A stretch of DNA of 64,000 nucleotides from Gymnodinialimonas ulvae (GTDB taxonomy: Bacteria > Pseudomonadota > Alphaproteobacteria > Rhodobacterales > Rhodobacteraceae). Positions 26,926-35,231 of the stretch are shown here, one piece after another. Position 1 is the stretch's first letter; each line of letters begins with the position of its first letter. Below the pieces are notes generated by a model. It worked only from the letters and a program-made list of their open reading frames with translations, made no database searches and was not told the DNA's origin. The translations under genes and the position numbers were made by a program. Location of the stretch: positions 806,001-870,000 of the forward strand of contig NZ_JBBIFX010000001.1 of assembly GCF_037543845.1 (NCBI RefSeq). The letters are read 5' to 3'.

Positions 26926-27465
26926 ATGTCGAGCTTTTCATTGTGTGTCTATTGTGGCGCGCGCCCCGGAACACAGCCCGCCTATATGGCGACGGCGACG
27001 GAGTTGGGAACGGCCATCGCGGCGGCTGGCATGCGCCTCGTTTACGGGGCGGGCGATGTGGGCCTGATGGGCGCGGTTGCGCGCGCGGCCCAGGCCGGGG
27101 GCGGTGCGACCTTCGGTGTGATCCCGACCCATTTGATGCAGATAGAGGTGGGAAAGGCTGATCTGAGCACCTTCGTGGTCACGGAAACGATGCATGAGCG
27201 AAAGAAAGTGATGTTCATGAATGCCGACGCGGTTGTGGTCCTGCCTGGCGGCGCGGGATCGCTTGATGAGTTTTTCGAAGCGCTGACATGGCGGCAGCTT
27301 GGGTTGCACGAAAAGCCGATCTACCTGCTGAATGTCGATGGATACTGGGACCCGCTCCGCGCCTTGATCGACCACATCGTGGCGCAGGGGTTTGCCGATG
27401 CGACGCTGCTCGACTTCATGGAAAGCGTGCCGGATGTCGACACGTTGATGGCGCGGCTGGGGTAA
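26926..27465 (+). CDS. LOG-family protein (TIGR00730), cytokinin riboside phosphoribohydrolase-like
   Basis: A 179-aa Rossmann-fold protein with the family hallmarks VYCGARPGTQPAY, YGAGDVGLMGAVARAA, ERKKVMFMNADAVVVLPGGAGSLDEFFE and TWRQLGLHEKPIYLLN. LOG proteins release free base from nucleoside 5'-monophosphates; in bacteria the physiological substrate is usually unknown. ATG 26926 follows AAGG by 7 bases. A longer reading of the same frame upstream only shadows the LysM gene. Confidence 0.9.
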   Translation: MSSFSLCVYCGARPGTQPAYMATATELGTAIAAAGMRLVYGAGDVGLMGAVARAAQAGGGATFGVIPTHLMQIEVGKADLSTFVVTETMHERKKVMFMNADAVVVLPGGAGSLDEFFEALTWRQLGLHEKPIYLLNVDGYWDPLRALIDHIVAQGFADATLLDFMESVPDVDTLMARLG

Positions 27466-27513
27466 GGTCCCTTGCACCGCGCGCGGCGCGCGGGGCAAGG
27501 CATGATGCGGCAA

Positions 27514-28017
27514 TCAATCGCCGGTCGTCGCGTCGGCGATGCGTTCGGCAATCTCATCGATCGGGTGGTTCGTCAGGACAAGATCGACCTCGCCCACTAC
27601 CTTGTCGGTCACGACCTGATGCAATTCCTGGCGCAGTTCGCCGAGGATCTTGGGCGCGGCGCAGATGATGATCCGCTCGAACTTGCCGTGATGGGCCTGC
27701 TTGTACAGGATATCGGCCATGTCGCTGGCGAAGCGTTCCTTCTCAAGCCAGTGCCAATCGGTATCGGCCACGGCGGAACGCTGAACCTGCGGGCCGTCGT
27801 TGAAGCGGCCGGGCTTGTGCGTGCCTTGCTCATGGGTCGGTGGGTTGTCCTGCTCTTCCTCGCGGAACACCGTCAGGTTGGGCGCGTCGGCGTCGCCGTC
27901 ATTTCGCAAGAAAAGCGCCTTCTCGCCATCCGCCACAAGCACCCAGGTGCCGGTGGTCAGGGGCGAGGGATTGCGCCGGACGTAGTCGATCTCGGGCTGT
28001 CGGAGAGGGTCGGCCAT
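27514..28017 (-). CDS. Host-attachment-type protein (Pfam PF10116-like)
   Basis: A 167-aa soluble protein with TTGTWVLVADGEKALFLRNDG near the N-terminus, HWLEKERFASDMADILYKQA and RIIICAAPKILGELRQEL. This matches the family named for a protein required for attachment to host cells. That family has an eRF1/Pelota-like nucleotide-handling fold, and the attachment role rests on few studies. Its ATG lies one base after the stop of the small upstream gene (TGATATG), so coupling is likely. Confidence 0.85.
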   Translation of the reverse strand: MADPLRQPEIDYVRRNPSPLTTGTWVLVADGEKALFLRNDGDADAPNLTVFREEEQDNPPTHEQGTHKPGRFNDGPQVQRSAVADTDWHWLEKERFASDMADILYKQAHHGKFERIIICAAPKILGELRQELHQVVTDKVVGEVDLVLTNHPIDEIAERIADATTGD

Positions 28018-28018
28018 A

Positions 28019-28249
28019 TCACTTGTTCCTTTCGCCGAGATTGTCGGTGCCGGGCTTTTCCTCATCGGATTTCGTGACCCGGGTAACACCGGCAGAGCCG
28101 TTCTCGAATGTGCGCAGCTCGGCCTTGGTGCCGGTCTTGCGCGCAAGATCGCCACCGTCGCGTCCCGCGTGTCCGGGGGTGTCGGGCGTGTTGCCCAGTA
28201 GGTCCTTTGTCTCGCTGCGCCCGTCTTTTGATCTGTGTCGCTCGGCCAT
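28019..28249 (-). CDS. Small hydrophilic protein (76 aa), unknown
   Basis: A charged protein rich in K, R, G, T and D with no hydrophobic segment (MAERHRSKDGRSETKDLLGN..). It is probably disordered. The ribosome site GGAGG is 6 bases before ATG 28249, which is excellent, and the stop is one base before the host-attachment-type gene. That makes a real two-gene unit likely. No family recognised. Confidence 0.7.
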   Translation of the reverse strand: MAERHRSKDGRSETKDLLGNTPDTPGHAGRDGGDLARKTGTKAELRTFENGSAGVTRVTKSDEEKPGTDNLGERNK

Positions 28250-28353
28250 GATGTCCTCCGGTTGATGGGTTCCATTGGGAGGGCAACGCCCGGCGCAGGC
28301 GTCGGTTCCGGCAAAGGGATCCGGACGGGGGGTGGCAAGAGGGGTGCCGACAC

Positions 28354-28383
28354 GAAAAAGGCCCGCCGTAGTCAGGCGGGCCT
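28354..28383 (-). terminator. Intrinsic terminator of sodB
   Basis: On the minus strand, perfect 9-base arms AGGCCCGCC and GGCGGGCCT (7-base loop) are followed by TTTTT. It starts about 25 bases after the sodB stop. Confidence 0.9.
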
Positions 28384-28407
28384 CAATGCGTTGGGTTGCC
28401 GACCGCG

Positions 28408-29007
28408 TTACATGCGCGAGGCGACGTTTTCCCAGTTTACCAGGTTGTCGAGGAAGTTCGACAGGTAGGCCGGGCGTTTGTTGCGGAAATCGATGTAGTA
28501 GGAATGTTCCCACACATCGCAGCCCAGAAGCGCGGTCTGACCGAAGCAGAGCGGATTCACGCCGTTCTCGGTCTTGGTGACCTTGAGGCCGCCGTCGCTA
28601 TCCTGGACCAGCCAGCACCAGCCCGAGCCGAATTGCCCCGCACCGGCGGCGGAGAATTCTTCCTTGAACTTGTCGACGGAACCGAAGCTTTCATTCAACG
28701 CCGCTTCCAGCTCACCGGGCATGCCCGCGTCGCCGGGGCCCATCATTTCCCAGAACTGGTTATGGTTCCAAAGCTGGCTGATGTTGTTGAAGATCCCCGA
28801 CTGCGCGACGGCGTTCGCGTCGTAGGTGCCGGTGATAATCTCTTCCATCGACTTGCCGTCCCACTCGGTGCCCGAGATCAGCTTGTTGCCGTTGTCGACA
28901 TAGGCCTTGTGGTGCAGGTCGTGGTGATATTCCAGCGTCTCGGCGGACATGCCTTTGCCGGCCAGCGCGTCGTGAGCATAGGGAAGATCTGGAAGGTCGA
29001 ATGCCAT
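28408..29007 (-). CDS. sodB: Superoxide dismutase (Fe/Mn family)
   Basis: A 199-aa cytoplasmic enzyme removing superoxide. Metal ligands are visible in YHHDLHHKAYVDN (first His), NHNQFWEMM (second His) and the signature DVWEHSYYIDFRN (Asp and His). The QFGSGWCWL segment and the motif spacing fit the Fe-type subgroup, though metal choice cannot be settled from sequence alone. ATG 29007 follows AGGGGG. It is monocistronic with its own terminator. Confidence 0.95.
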   Translation of the reverse strand: MAFDLPDLPYAHDALAGKGMSAETLEYHHDLHHKAYVDNGNKLISGTEWDGKSMEEIITGTYDANAVAQSGIFNNISQLWNHNQFWEMMGPGDAGMPGELEAALNESFGSVDKFKEEFSAAGAGQFGSGWCWLVQDSDGGLKVTKTENGVNPLCFGQTALLGCDVWEHSYYIDFRNKRPAYLSNFLDNLVNWENVASRM

Positions 29008-29188
29008 GGTGGCCCCCTGTTTTGATGTGGTGCGTTCTGCGGCACAGATGGAGGTCGCAAGGGGGGAAGGTCAAGGGGCACGCATCAGGATTACCCGATT
29101 GCGTGCGGCCCCGGCGGGTCGGCACGCGCCCGGTCTTTGGCGTGACAGAACGGGGCGCGGACCGCCCGCGCCCGGCCAGGTTGCGAGC

Positions 29189-29977
29189 CTACGTTTCACG
29201 CTCCGGCGTGACATCCATCGGCGTCAGGCGGTCGTGGGGAACGGCCAAACGTCGATTGGGCCTGTTCGCGGGGGTGCGGTTCAAAAGATACCACTCACGG
29301 CATTGTTGCTGGCTCACTCCGACGGAGCGTGGCGCGCCGTCCAGACCCGACGCTTGCAGGATGATCTGATCCACGGGCCCCCCAAAAAGCACGCCGAACC
29401 GTCGGCACATCCCCGGCCCCACAACCGCGCGGTCGACATCGTCGTCGGACACGGCGTGCTCTAGAGTGACGTGTACTGTAAAGGTTGTGGCCTCATAGGT
29501 GTAATCGGTCACACGAACAGAACGCTCAAGCCGAGGGATCGGCCGGTCTGCCAACGCCATCACGTCCTGACGCGTGAGTTCCGGCATGATGGCCTGGGCA
29601 TTGAAAAGTACGGCGCTATTGTAAAGCCCCGTTGAAAACAGAAGCAAAAATACGATCAGGAAGGATCGGACAATCCGCAGTCGCCGTTCGCGCCACACGG
29701 CGCGCGCCATGACGCAGACAAGCAGCGCCGGAGGGATGATGAGCATCGTTGCGAAATGCATCATCATGTCCCGCTGCGCCTGGAGAAAATCGGCGGGCAT
29801 GTAGAAGCCCCCATCAATCCCCCTGTTCGCGATCCACCAAAACAAAACGCACACCGGCAGGATGACACACACAAGCGTCAGAGTGCCAAAACCTACTTTG
29901 CGTTGCTGCGGCCCGCGGCTCAGGGGCAGGAAAGGTCCGTCCGGGTCGGTGCCGGACCGGGAAAAATGCTCGGTCAT
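29189..29977 (-). CDS. Membrane protein of unknown function
   Basis: A 262-aa protein with three hydrophobic helices (about residues 32-51, 74-95 and 103-125). A soluble C-terminal half of about 130 residues includes a Cys pair region (GPGMCRRFG and QQQCREWYLLN). No catalytic motif is visible. The ribosome site before ATG 29977 is poor. It lies alone between sodB and the sarcosine oxidase genes and I recognise no family. Confidence 0.6.
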   Translation of the reverse strand: MTEHFSRSGTDPDGPFLPLSRGPQQRKVGFGTLTLVCVILPVCVLFWWIANRGIDGGFYMPADFLQAQRDMMMHFATMLIIPPALLVCVMARAVWRERRLRIVRSFLIVFLLLFSTGLYNSAVLFNAQAIMPELTRQDVMALADRPIPRLERSVRVTDYTYEATTFTVHVTLEHAVSDDDVDRAVVGPGMCRRFGVLFGGPVDQIILQASGLDGAPRSVGVSQQQCREWYLLNRTPANRPNRRLAVPHDRLTPMDVTPERET

Positions 29978-30049
29978 TGCGCGTGTGTTGACTGCGAAAA
30001 CGGCGAGGTTTTGACCGCACTGGGAAGGTTTCGGGGCGGTTGATCCGGT

Positions 30050-30619
30050 CTAGTGAAACCCGACCTCTGCACCGGGCTTTGCGGCGGATCTCAGCAGGTC
30101 GAACATGTAGCCCGCGACCGAACGGAAGCAGATCACATCCGCGCGGCCCTCCTCAGGCAGACAGATGGCGCCCGCGACCTGCGCCAAGCGGGTGCGCCGC
30201 ATCTCTGCCGTCGGGAGCGCCGCCATGTCGGCCGGGGTCAGCTTGGCCAATGTATCGCGGACGGCCCCCGCCGCGCCGGTGAGGGCGAACACCGCGCGGG
30301 CGTCCGACACGTTCACCGCCAGATGATGCGCCTTGCCCAACTCTTTGGTGAGCCGCCCAACCATCGCCTCGGCCTCGCCATGGGGGCACAGGATCAACAG
30401 CTCATCCGGGGCCATCCACGCGACGCTTTTGGCCAGATCACCGCCGGACATTTTTCGCGCATCCGGTAGGTCGAGGCCGGTCGCGGATTTCACCGCCTTC
30501 TTCGTCGCGGCCGCCGACAAATCGGCCTTGAGCGTGATCATGCCGACCAGTCCCATCTCGGTCACACGGACGTCACCATCGGCGATAACGCCGGGCAAAG
30601 CGCTGATAGCATTAGACAT
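30050..30619 (-). CDS. soxG: Sarcosine oxidase gamma subunit
   Basis: A 189-aa smallest-but-one subunit of the heterotetrameric sarcosine oxidase. Recognised by context and by the family segments WMAPDELLILCPHGEAEAMV, VNVSDARAVFALTG and CFRSVAGYMFDLLRSA. Its ATG at 30619 lies 8 bases inside the end of soxA. Last gene of the sox operon. Confidence 0.9.
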   Translation of the reverse strand: MSNAISALPGVIADGDVRVTEMGLVGMITLKADLSAAATKKAVKSATGLDLPDARKMSGGDLAKSVAWMAPDELLILCPHGEAEAMVGRLTKELGKAHHLAVNVSDARAVFALTGAAGAVRDTLAKLTPADMAALPTAEMRRTRLAQVAGAICLPEEGRADVICFRSVAGYMFDLLRSAAKPGAEVGFH

Positions 30620-33608
30620 TCTGCTTCTCCCCATCCGGATCATAGAATACCGGGTTCACGATTTTCGCCTGGATCGTGCCGCCCTCGACCGTGTTGAATT
30701 CGACGACCTCGCCCATCCGATCCGGACCCTTATGGACCAGACCCATGGCAATGCCGCAGGCGAGCGTGGGCGAGTAATAGGTCGAGGTCACGCGCCCCTG
30801 CACATTGCGCTGGCCGTTGGCATTGTTTCCGTCCGCGACACAATAGCTACCGTCGGGCAGGACAGAGCCGTCGAGTGTTTCCAACCCGACCAGATGCCAG
30901 CGGTCCTCCGACGCAAGAAACGTGCGCTGCTGGCCGCGTTTGCCGAGGAAATCCTCTTTCTTCTTAGAGATCGCCCAATTCAGCCCGAGATCTTGCGGGA
31001 TCACGGTGCCGTCGGTCTCATCGCCAATCATGATGAAGCCCTTTTCGGCGCGCATGACGTGCAACGCCTCGGTGCCGTAGGGCGTCGCGTCCCACTCCGC
31101 GCCCGCCGCGTGCAGGGCGTCCCAAAAGGCGCGGCCCTGACTGGCGGGGATGGCGATTTCATAGCTCAGCTCACCCGAAAAGCTGATCCGGAAGACCCGC
31201 GCGTCAAATCCGCCGAGCTTGCCTTCGGCCATTTGCATAAAGGGCAGCGCATCTTTCGACACATCCATACCGCCAAGCTTTTCCAACAGCTTGCGCGCAT
31301 TGGGGCCAACGACGGCAATCTGCGCCCATTGCTCGGTCACATTGGCCGTGTAGACCTGCCAATCCCACCACTCGCATTGCAGCCAATCCTCCATATGCGC
31401 GTGGACATGATCCGCCCCGCCAGAGGTCGTGTGGCACAGGAACGTGTCCTCATCGAGCCTGACGACAACGCCGTCATCCATGAGGAACCCGTTTTCATTG
31501 CACATCAACCCATAGCGGCACTTACCCGGTTTCAGGCTGCTCATCATGTTGGTGTAGAGCATGTCCATGAATTTCGGCGCATCAGGGCCTTTGACGATGA
31601 TTTTGCCAAGGGTCGAGGCATCCAAAAGGCCAAGCGAGCGCCGCGTGGCGTCAATCTCGCGATTGACCGCATCGGCATGGGTTTCGCCGTCGCGCGGAAA
31701 GCAATAGGGCCGCCGCCAATGACCGACGGGCTCCATGTACGCGCCATGATCGACGTGCCAATCGTGGATCGGCGTGCGGCGCAGCGGTTGGAAGATCTCG
31801 CCCCGTGCCTCGCCTGCGATCGCACCCAGGGAAATCGGCGTGTAGGGCGGGCGGAAGGTGGTGGTGCCGACTTGCGGGATGCCCTTGTCGAGCGCATCGG
31901 CAAGCACGGCAAGTCCATTGATATTGCTGAGCTTACCCTGATCCGTTGCCATGCCGAGCGTGGTGTAGCGCTTGGTGTGTTCGACGCTTTCATAGCCTTC
32001 CTGCGCGGCGAGCATCACGTCGGAAACCTTCACGTCATTCTGGAAATCCAGCCACATCTTGGCGCGCTTTTTGGCACCGGCATAGGCGGGCATGACCCAG
32101 ACGGGGGCCAGCGGTGCCTCGGCCGGGGCCTGCACTTCGAGCGGGTCACAGGGAAGCCCCAGACCATTCATGACGTTGGCGGTGATTGAAACGCCTTCCG
32201 CCGCCTGAAGGCCCCCGCCCGCTGCGCCAATGCAGGTCACAAAGCCTTCGCCATTCTGATCGGTTGGCGGACGGCCGATGTCGGGAACGAAACAGGCCTG
32301 CGCCTCATCCCACGTCAACTTGCCCCCGCAATGGGACCACAGGTGGACCACCGGCGACCAGCCGCCCGACATGGCGACCGCGTCACACGGGATCTCATCG
32401 TAGCGACCGTCGTCCTCTGCGAAGGCCTGCACCCGGACCGAGACTACGCGCCGGAGGCCCTTCACCTTGCTGATGGCCGCACCCGTGCGGATCGGCACGC
32501 CAAGCGCGCGGACCTCGGCCGGAAGCGCGCCTTCTACCACCTCACGCGGATCGACGACGCAGGCGACCTCCACTCCGGCGGCGCGCGCGCTCAGGGCCGT
32601 TCGGTAGCCGTCGTCATTGTTGGTGACGACCACGATGCGCTCACCCGGTGTGACGCCATAATTGACGATGTAATCGCGCACCGCCGAGGCCAGCATGACG
32701 CCGGGTTTGTCGTTCCCGGGAAAGCTGAGCGGGCGTTCGATGCCACCGGTGGCCGCGATGATATGGCCCGCGCGGATGCGCCAGAGCCGGTGGCGCGGCG
32801 CGTCTTCGGTGGGGGCATGATCGCCGATCCGTTCATAGGCAAGCGCGTAGCCATGATCATACACACCCGACAATTGCACACGCAGGCGGAGCGTTACATT
32901 CGCCATCTTTTCAAGGGCTTCAACGGCGTCCTTCACCCAAGCCTCGGCGGGCATCCCGTCGATCACATCGCCATCAACCGGCGCGCGCCCGCCCCAATGG
33001 GCGCTTTGCTCCACCACAAGCACGCGCTTGCCCGCCTTGCCTGCCGCCAGGGCCGCCATCAGGCCCGCAATGCCGCCGCCCGCAATCACCAGATCGACAT
33101 GGGCGTAGAAATGCTCGTAGGTGTCGGGGTCACGGGTTTCGGGATGCGGCGCCGCGCCGAGGCCTGCGGATTGGCGGATCACCGGCTCGAACACGTGCTT
33201 CCAGAAGGCGCGCGGGAACATGAACGTCTTGTAATAGAAGCCCGCAGGCAGGAACCGCGCGACCATCGCATTCACCGCGCCCACGTCGAATTCCAGCGAC
33301 GGCCAGTGGTTCTGGCTGGTTGCCTCCAACCGCTCGAACAGCTCGGTGGTGGTGACCCGCTGGTTCGGCTCATGGCGATCCTTGCGGCCAAGGTTCACAA
33401 GCGCGTTTGGCTCCTCCCCGCCGGAGGCCACGATGCCGCGCGGGCGGTGGTATTTGAACGACCGGCCCACGAGCATCTGATCATTGGCCAAAAGCGCAGA
33501 GGCCAGCGTATCGCCGGCATGGCCGCGCATCCACTTGCCATTGAAGGTGAATTTCACCGACGTTGCGCGGTCGATCAGGCGACCGTGGGTCGAGATGCGA
33601 TGGCTCAT
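30612..33608 (-). CDS. soxA: Sarcosine oxidase alpha subunit
   Basis: A 998-aa subunit. The N-terminal domain has SVKFTFNGKWMRGHAGDT and SFKYHRPRGI, followed by a dinucleotide-binding Rossmann motif VIAGGGIAGLMAALAAGKAGK (about residues 182-202). The C-terminal half (from about 620) is an aminomethyltransferase (GcvT-like) domain that passes the one-carbon unit to tetrahydrofolate. The enzyme oxidises sarcosine to glycine. ATG 33608 follows GGAAG. It is 15 bases after an unusual extra gene and overlaps soxG. Confidence 0.95.
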   Translation of the reverse strand: MSHRISTHGRLIDRATSVKFTFNGKWMRGHAGDTLASALLANDQMLVGRSFKYHRPRGIVASGGEEPNALVNLGRKDRHEPNQRVTTTELFERLEATSQNHWPSLEFDVGAVNAMVARFLPAGFYYKTFMFPRAFWKHVFEPVIRQSAGLGAAPHPETRDPDTYEHFYAHVDLVIAGGGIAGLMAALAAGKAGKRVLVVEQSAHWGGRAPVDGDVIDGMPAEAWVKDAVEALEKMANVTLRLRVQLSGVYDHGYALAYERIGDHAPTEDAPRHRLWRIRAGHIIAATGGIERPLSFPGNDKPGVMLASAVRDYIVNYGVTPGERIVVVTNNDDGYRTALSARAAGVEVACVVDPREVVEGALPAEVRALGVPIRTGAAISKVKGLRRVVSVRVQAFAEDDGRYDEIPCDAVAMSGGWSPVVHLWSHCGGKLTWDEAQACFVPDIGRPPTDQNGEGFVTCIGAAGGGLQAAEGVSITANVMNGLGLPCDPLEVQAPAEAPLAPVWVMPAYAGAKKRAKMWLDFQNDVKVSDVMLAAQEGYESVEHTKRYTTLGMATDQGKLSNINGLAVLADALDKGIPQVGTTTFRPPYTPISLGAIAGEARGEIFQPLRRTPIHDWHVDHGAYMEPVGHWRRPYCFPRDGETHADAVNREIDATRRSLGLLDASTLGKIIVKGPDAPKFMDMLYTNMMSSLKPGKCRYGLMCNENGFLMDDGVVVRLDEDTFLCHTTSGGADHVHAHMEDWLQCEWWDWQVYTANVTEQWAQIAVVGPNARKLLEKLGGMDVSKDALPFMQMAEGKLGGFDARVFRISFSGELSYEIAIPASQGRAFWDALHAAGAEWDATPYGTEALHVMRAEKGFIMIGDETDGTVIPQDLGLNWAISKKKEDFLGKRGQQRTFLASEDRWHLVGLETLDGSVLPDGSYCVADGNNANGQRNVQGRVTSTYYSPTLACGIAMGLVHKGPDRMGEVVEFNTVEGGTIQAKIVNPVFYDPDGEKQNV

Positions 33609-33623
33609 GTCAATTGGCTTCCA

Positions 33624-34403
33624 TTAGTTCGACGCCCAGATTTCCCACTGCGCCAAGGTCTCGGCGACCTCAGGCGTGGACAGATCGAGGGTCACGTTTT
33701 CGATGAAGACTTGTGTGGCGGCCTGCAGGGTCAGGTGCAGCGCGCCCAGTTCGGAAAGCTGCGTATCGCTGAGGGTGATGAACCCATCGGCATCGCGCGA
33801 CGCGACCGGCAATTCGAGGATCCGATGCATGTCCAGCTCGATGAACGACATGTCGCCGTAGACCCGTTTGGCGTCCACTGACGGTCCGGGCCAGGCCCCT
33901 GACATCAGGGTAGCTTCAGCCCAATCTTCATGGGTCCAGCGCCATTGCAGATTGCGTTGCAGTCGGATGTGGGCGGGCGTCACCATGACCTGCCCATCGG
34001 CATTCAGACCGGCCCGTTCCAGCGTCACGCCGCCATAGCCGCTGAGTAATGCGACGATCCGGTCGGGCGTCACGTTGCGTGGAACATAAAGGCCCGGCTC
34101 GATTTCTCCGAACAGGGCGGCGAGCTTCAGAAGCGGCAAAAGGTCGATCCAACCGTCAACCAAGGCCTGCGGCTCATCGGTGCCCAAGACTTCGGCCACA
34201 GCCTCCCACGGCTGGCCCGCATCAAGAGGCTGGATCATGTCGGTCATCGGCGCGCCCGCTTCGGCGCCGTCAAGCTCCAACCGCAGGCGTCCGATCAACG
34301 GCACCAGGCGCTGCGGATCGGGCGTCAGAACGCGCAATTCGCGGCGGTAGTCCGGATAGATCAGCGCCGCTTCCTGCTCTGATGTGAGGGTCGGGCGCGT
34401 CAT
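33624..34403 (-). CDS. Unknown protein encoded inside the sarcosine oxidase operon (259 aa)
   Basis: A soluble protein with no signal peptide, membrane helix or recognisable catalytic motif. Segments include PDYRRELRVLTPDPQRLVPLIGRLRL, WIDLLPLLKLAALFGEIEPGLYVPRN and TPAHIRLQRNLQWRWTHEDWAEATLM. Its ATG overlaps the soxD stop (ATGA) and it ends 15 bases before soxA, so it is translated with the oxidase subunits. It does not correspond to any of the four known subunits. A role in assembly or in a linked step is only a guess. Confidence 0.75.
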   Translation of the reverse strand: MTRPTLTSEQEAALIYPDYRRELRVLTPDPQRLVPLIGRLRLELDGAEAGAPMTDMIQPLDAGQPWEAVAEVLGTDEPQALVDGWIDLLPLLKLAALFGEIEPGLYVPRNVTPDRIVALLSGYGGVTLERAGLNADGQVMVTPAHIRLQRNLQWRWTHEDWAEATLMSGAWPGPSVDAKRVYGDMSFIELDMHRILELPVASRDADGFITLSDTQLSELGALHLTLQAATQVFIENVTLDLSTPEVAETLAQWEIWASN

Positions 34404-34720
34404 GCAGGTGTCCAGTCCGGGTGTTTGGCCTTGATGGCGGCGATGATGTCGGTGGGCGGCTCAAGGGTCTGCGCGCTATAGGTGCCGAAAACCTCCAACG
34501 TGGCGGTGTCGCGCGCCGCATGGAACCACTTCCCGCACCCCATCGCATGACGCCAGCGCTCGAAATGCACGCCCTTCACGTTCGGGCGCATGAACAGGTA
34601 GTCTTCGAATTCCGCATCGCTTGAGCCGGGCCCATAGCGCTTGAGATGGGCTTCGCCGCCCGCAGAAAGTTCGGTCTCGCAGGCCGCAACGCCGCAAACA
34701 GGACAGGTCAGGGTCAGCAT
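34400..34720 (-). CDS. soxD: Sarcosine oxidase delta subunit
   Basis: A 106-aa zinc-binding subunit. The zinc ligands are visible as C6 and C9 (LTCPVCG) and H59 and C62 (RHAMGCGKWFHAARDT), followed by the family segment HAARDTATLEVFGTY. It starts 22 bases after a strong terminator, so a promoter or read-through between 34721 and 34798 must supply it. It overlaps the next gene by ATGA. Confidence 0.93.
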   Translation of the reverse strand: MLTLTCPVCGVAACETELSAGGEAHLKRYGPGSSDAEFEDYLFMRPNVKGVHFERWRHAMGCGKWFHAARDTATLEVFGTYSAQTLEPPTDIIAAIKAKHPDWTPA

Positions 34721-34741
34721 GGGATGGCCTCCGCGCGCATG

Positions 34742-34770
34742 AAAACGGCGGACGTCCGAAGACGCCCGCC
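34742..34770 (-). terminator. UUCG-loop intrinsic terminator between the 75-aa gene and soxD
   Basis: On the minus strand, GGCGGGCGTC and GACGTCCGCC (10 pairs, one G-U) close a TTCG tetraloop and are followed by GTTTTC. It is placed after the 75-aa gene and before soxD. The short T-run suggests partial termination, which would separate soxB expression from soxDAG. Confidence 0.65.
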
Positions 34771-34798
34771 GCTTGCGGTTGATCTGGTTGTGTAGGTC

Positions 34799-35026
34799 TT
34801 AGTCGACAGGCGCGGGTGCAACCGGAGCGCTGGGTGCAGTCTGCTCCACCGCAGGCGCCGCAGCGCCGTCTTCGGGGACCGGGCCCGTTCCGCCGCCCAT
34901 GAAGATGATGGCGAGCACGAAGAGCACGAGAATTCCACCGATGAACATGAGCGCACCGGATCCGGAGCCGCCGCGCGTCGGCGGGGCGTAGTCGAAGGCT
35001 TGGTTTCTGTGGTCGTAGTCAGACAT
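34799..35026 (-). CDS. Small single-pass membrane protein between soxB and soxD (75 aa)
   Basis: A polar head (MSDYDHRNQAFDYAPPTR), a glycine-rich turn, one transmembrane helix (about residues 25-43, LMFIGGILVLFVLAIIFMGGG) and an Ala/Pro tail ending in PVD. ATG 35026 follows GGAGG by 7 bases, a strong ribosome site. It is followed by a terminator, which sets it off from soxDAG. Family unknown; similar short helix-plus-AP-tail proteins are common in roseobacters. Confidence 0.7.
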   Translation of the reverse strand: MSDYDHRNQAFDYAPPTRGGSGSGALMFIGGILVLFVLAIIFMGGGTGPVPEDGAAAPAVEQTAPSAPVAPAPVD

Positions 35027-35231
35027 GAAGCATCCTCCATTTGGATGCCCACACCGTTGCGCCCTGCCCCGTTTGCCTCAACGCCGGACGCGTGCGTTGC
35101 CCCAGGTCGGCCAGAAAAGGCCGCTTCGGCCCCATCCCATGCGCCAAAAACAGCCGCGTCCCGCTCACATTTTGTGACCGGCGGGACGTTGCCACGCCGC
35201 AGCGCAGCGTTCGGATGCACGAGCCAGCCCA

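Noticed and set aside
30333..32189. 618-codon plus-strand frame opposite soxA and soxG
   Set aside because: Shadow of the soxA reading frame in high-GC DNA; low-complexity His/Arg/Asp composition.
34742..34770. Riboswitch before soxD
   Set aside because: Only one simple stem is visible; no conserved glycine or folate aptamer features are present in the 78-base gap.
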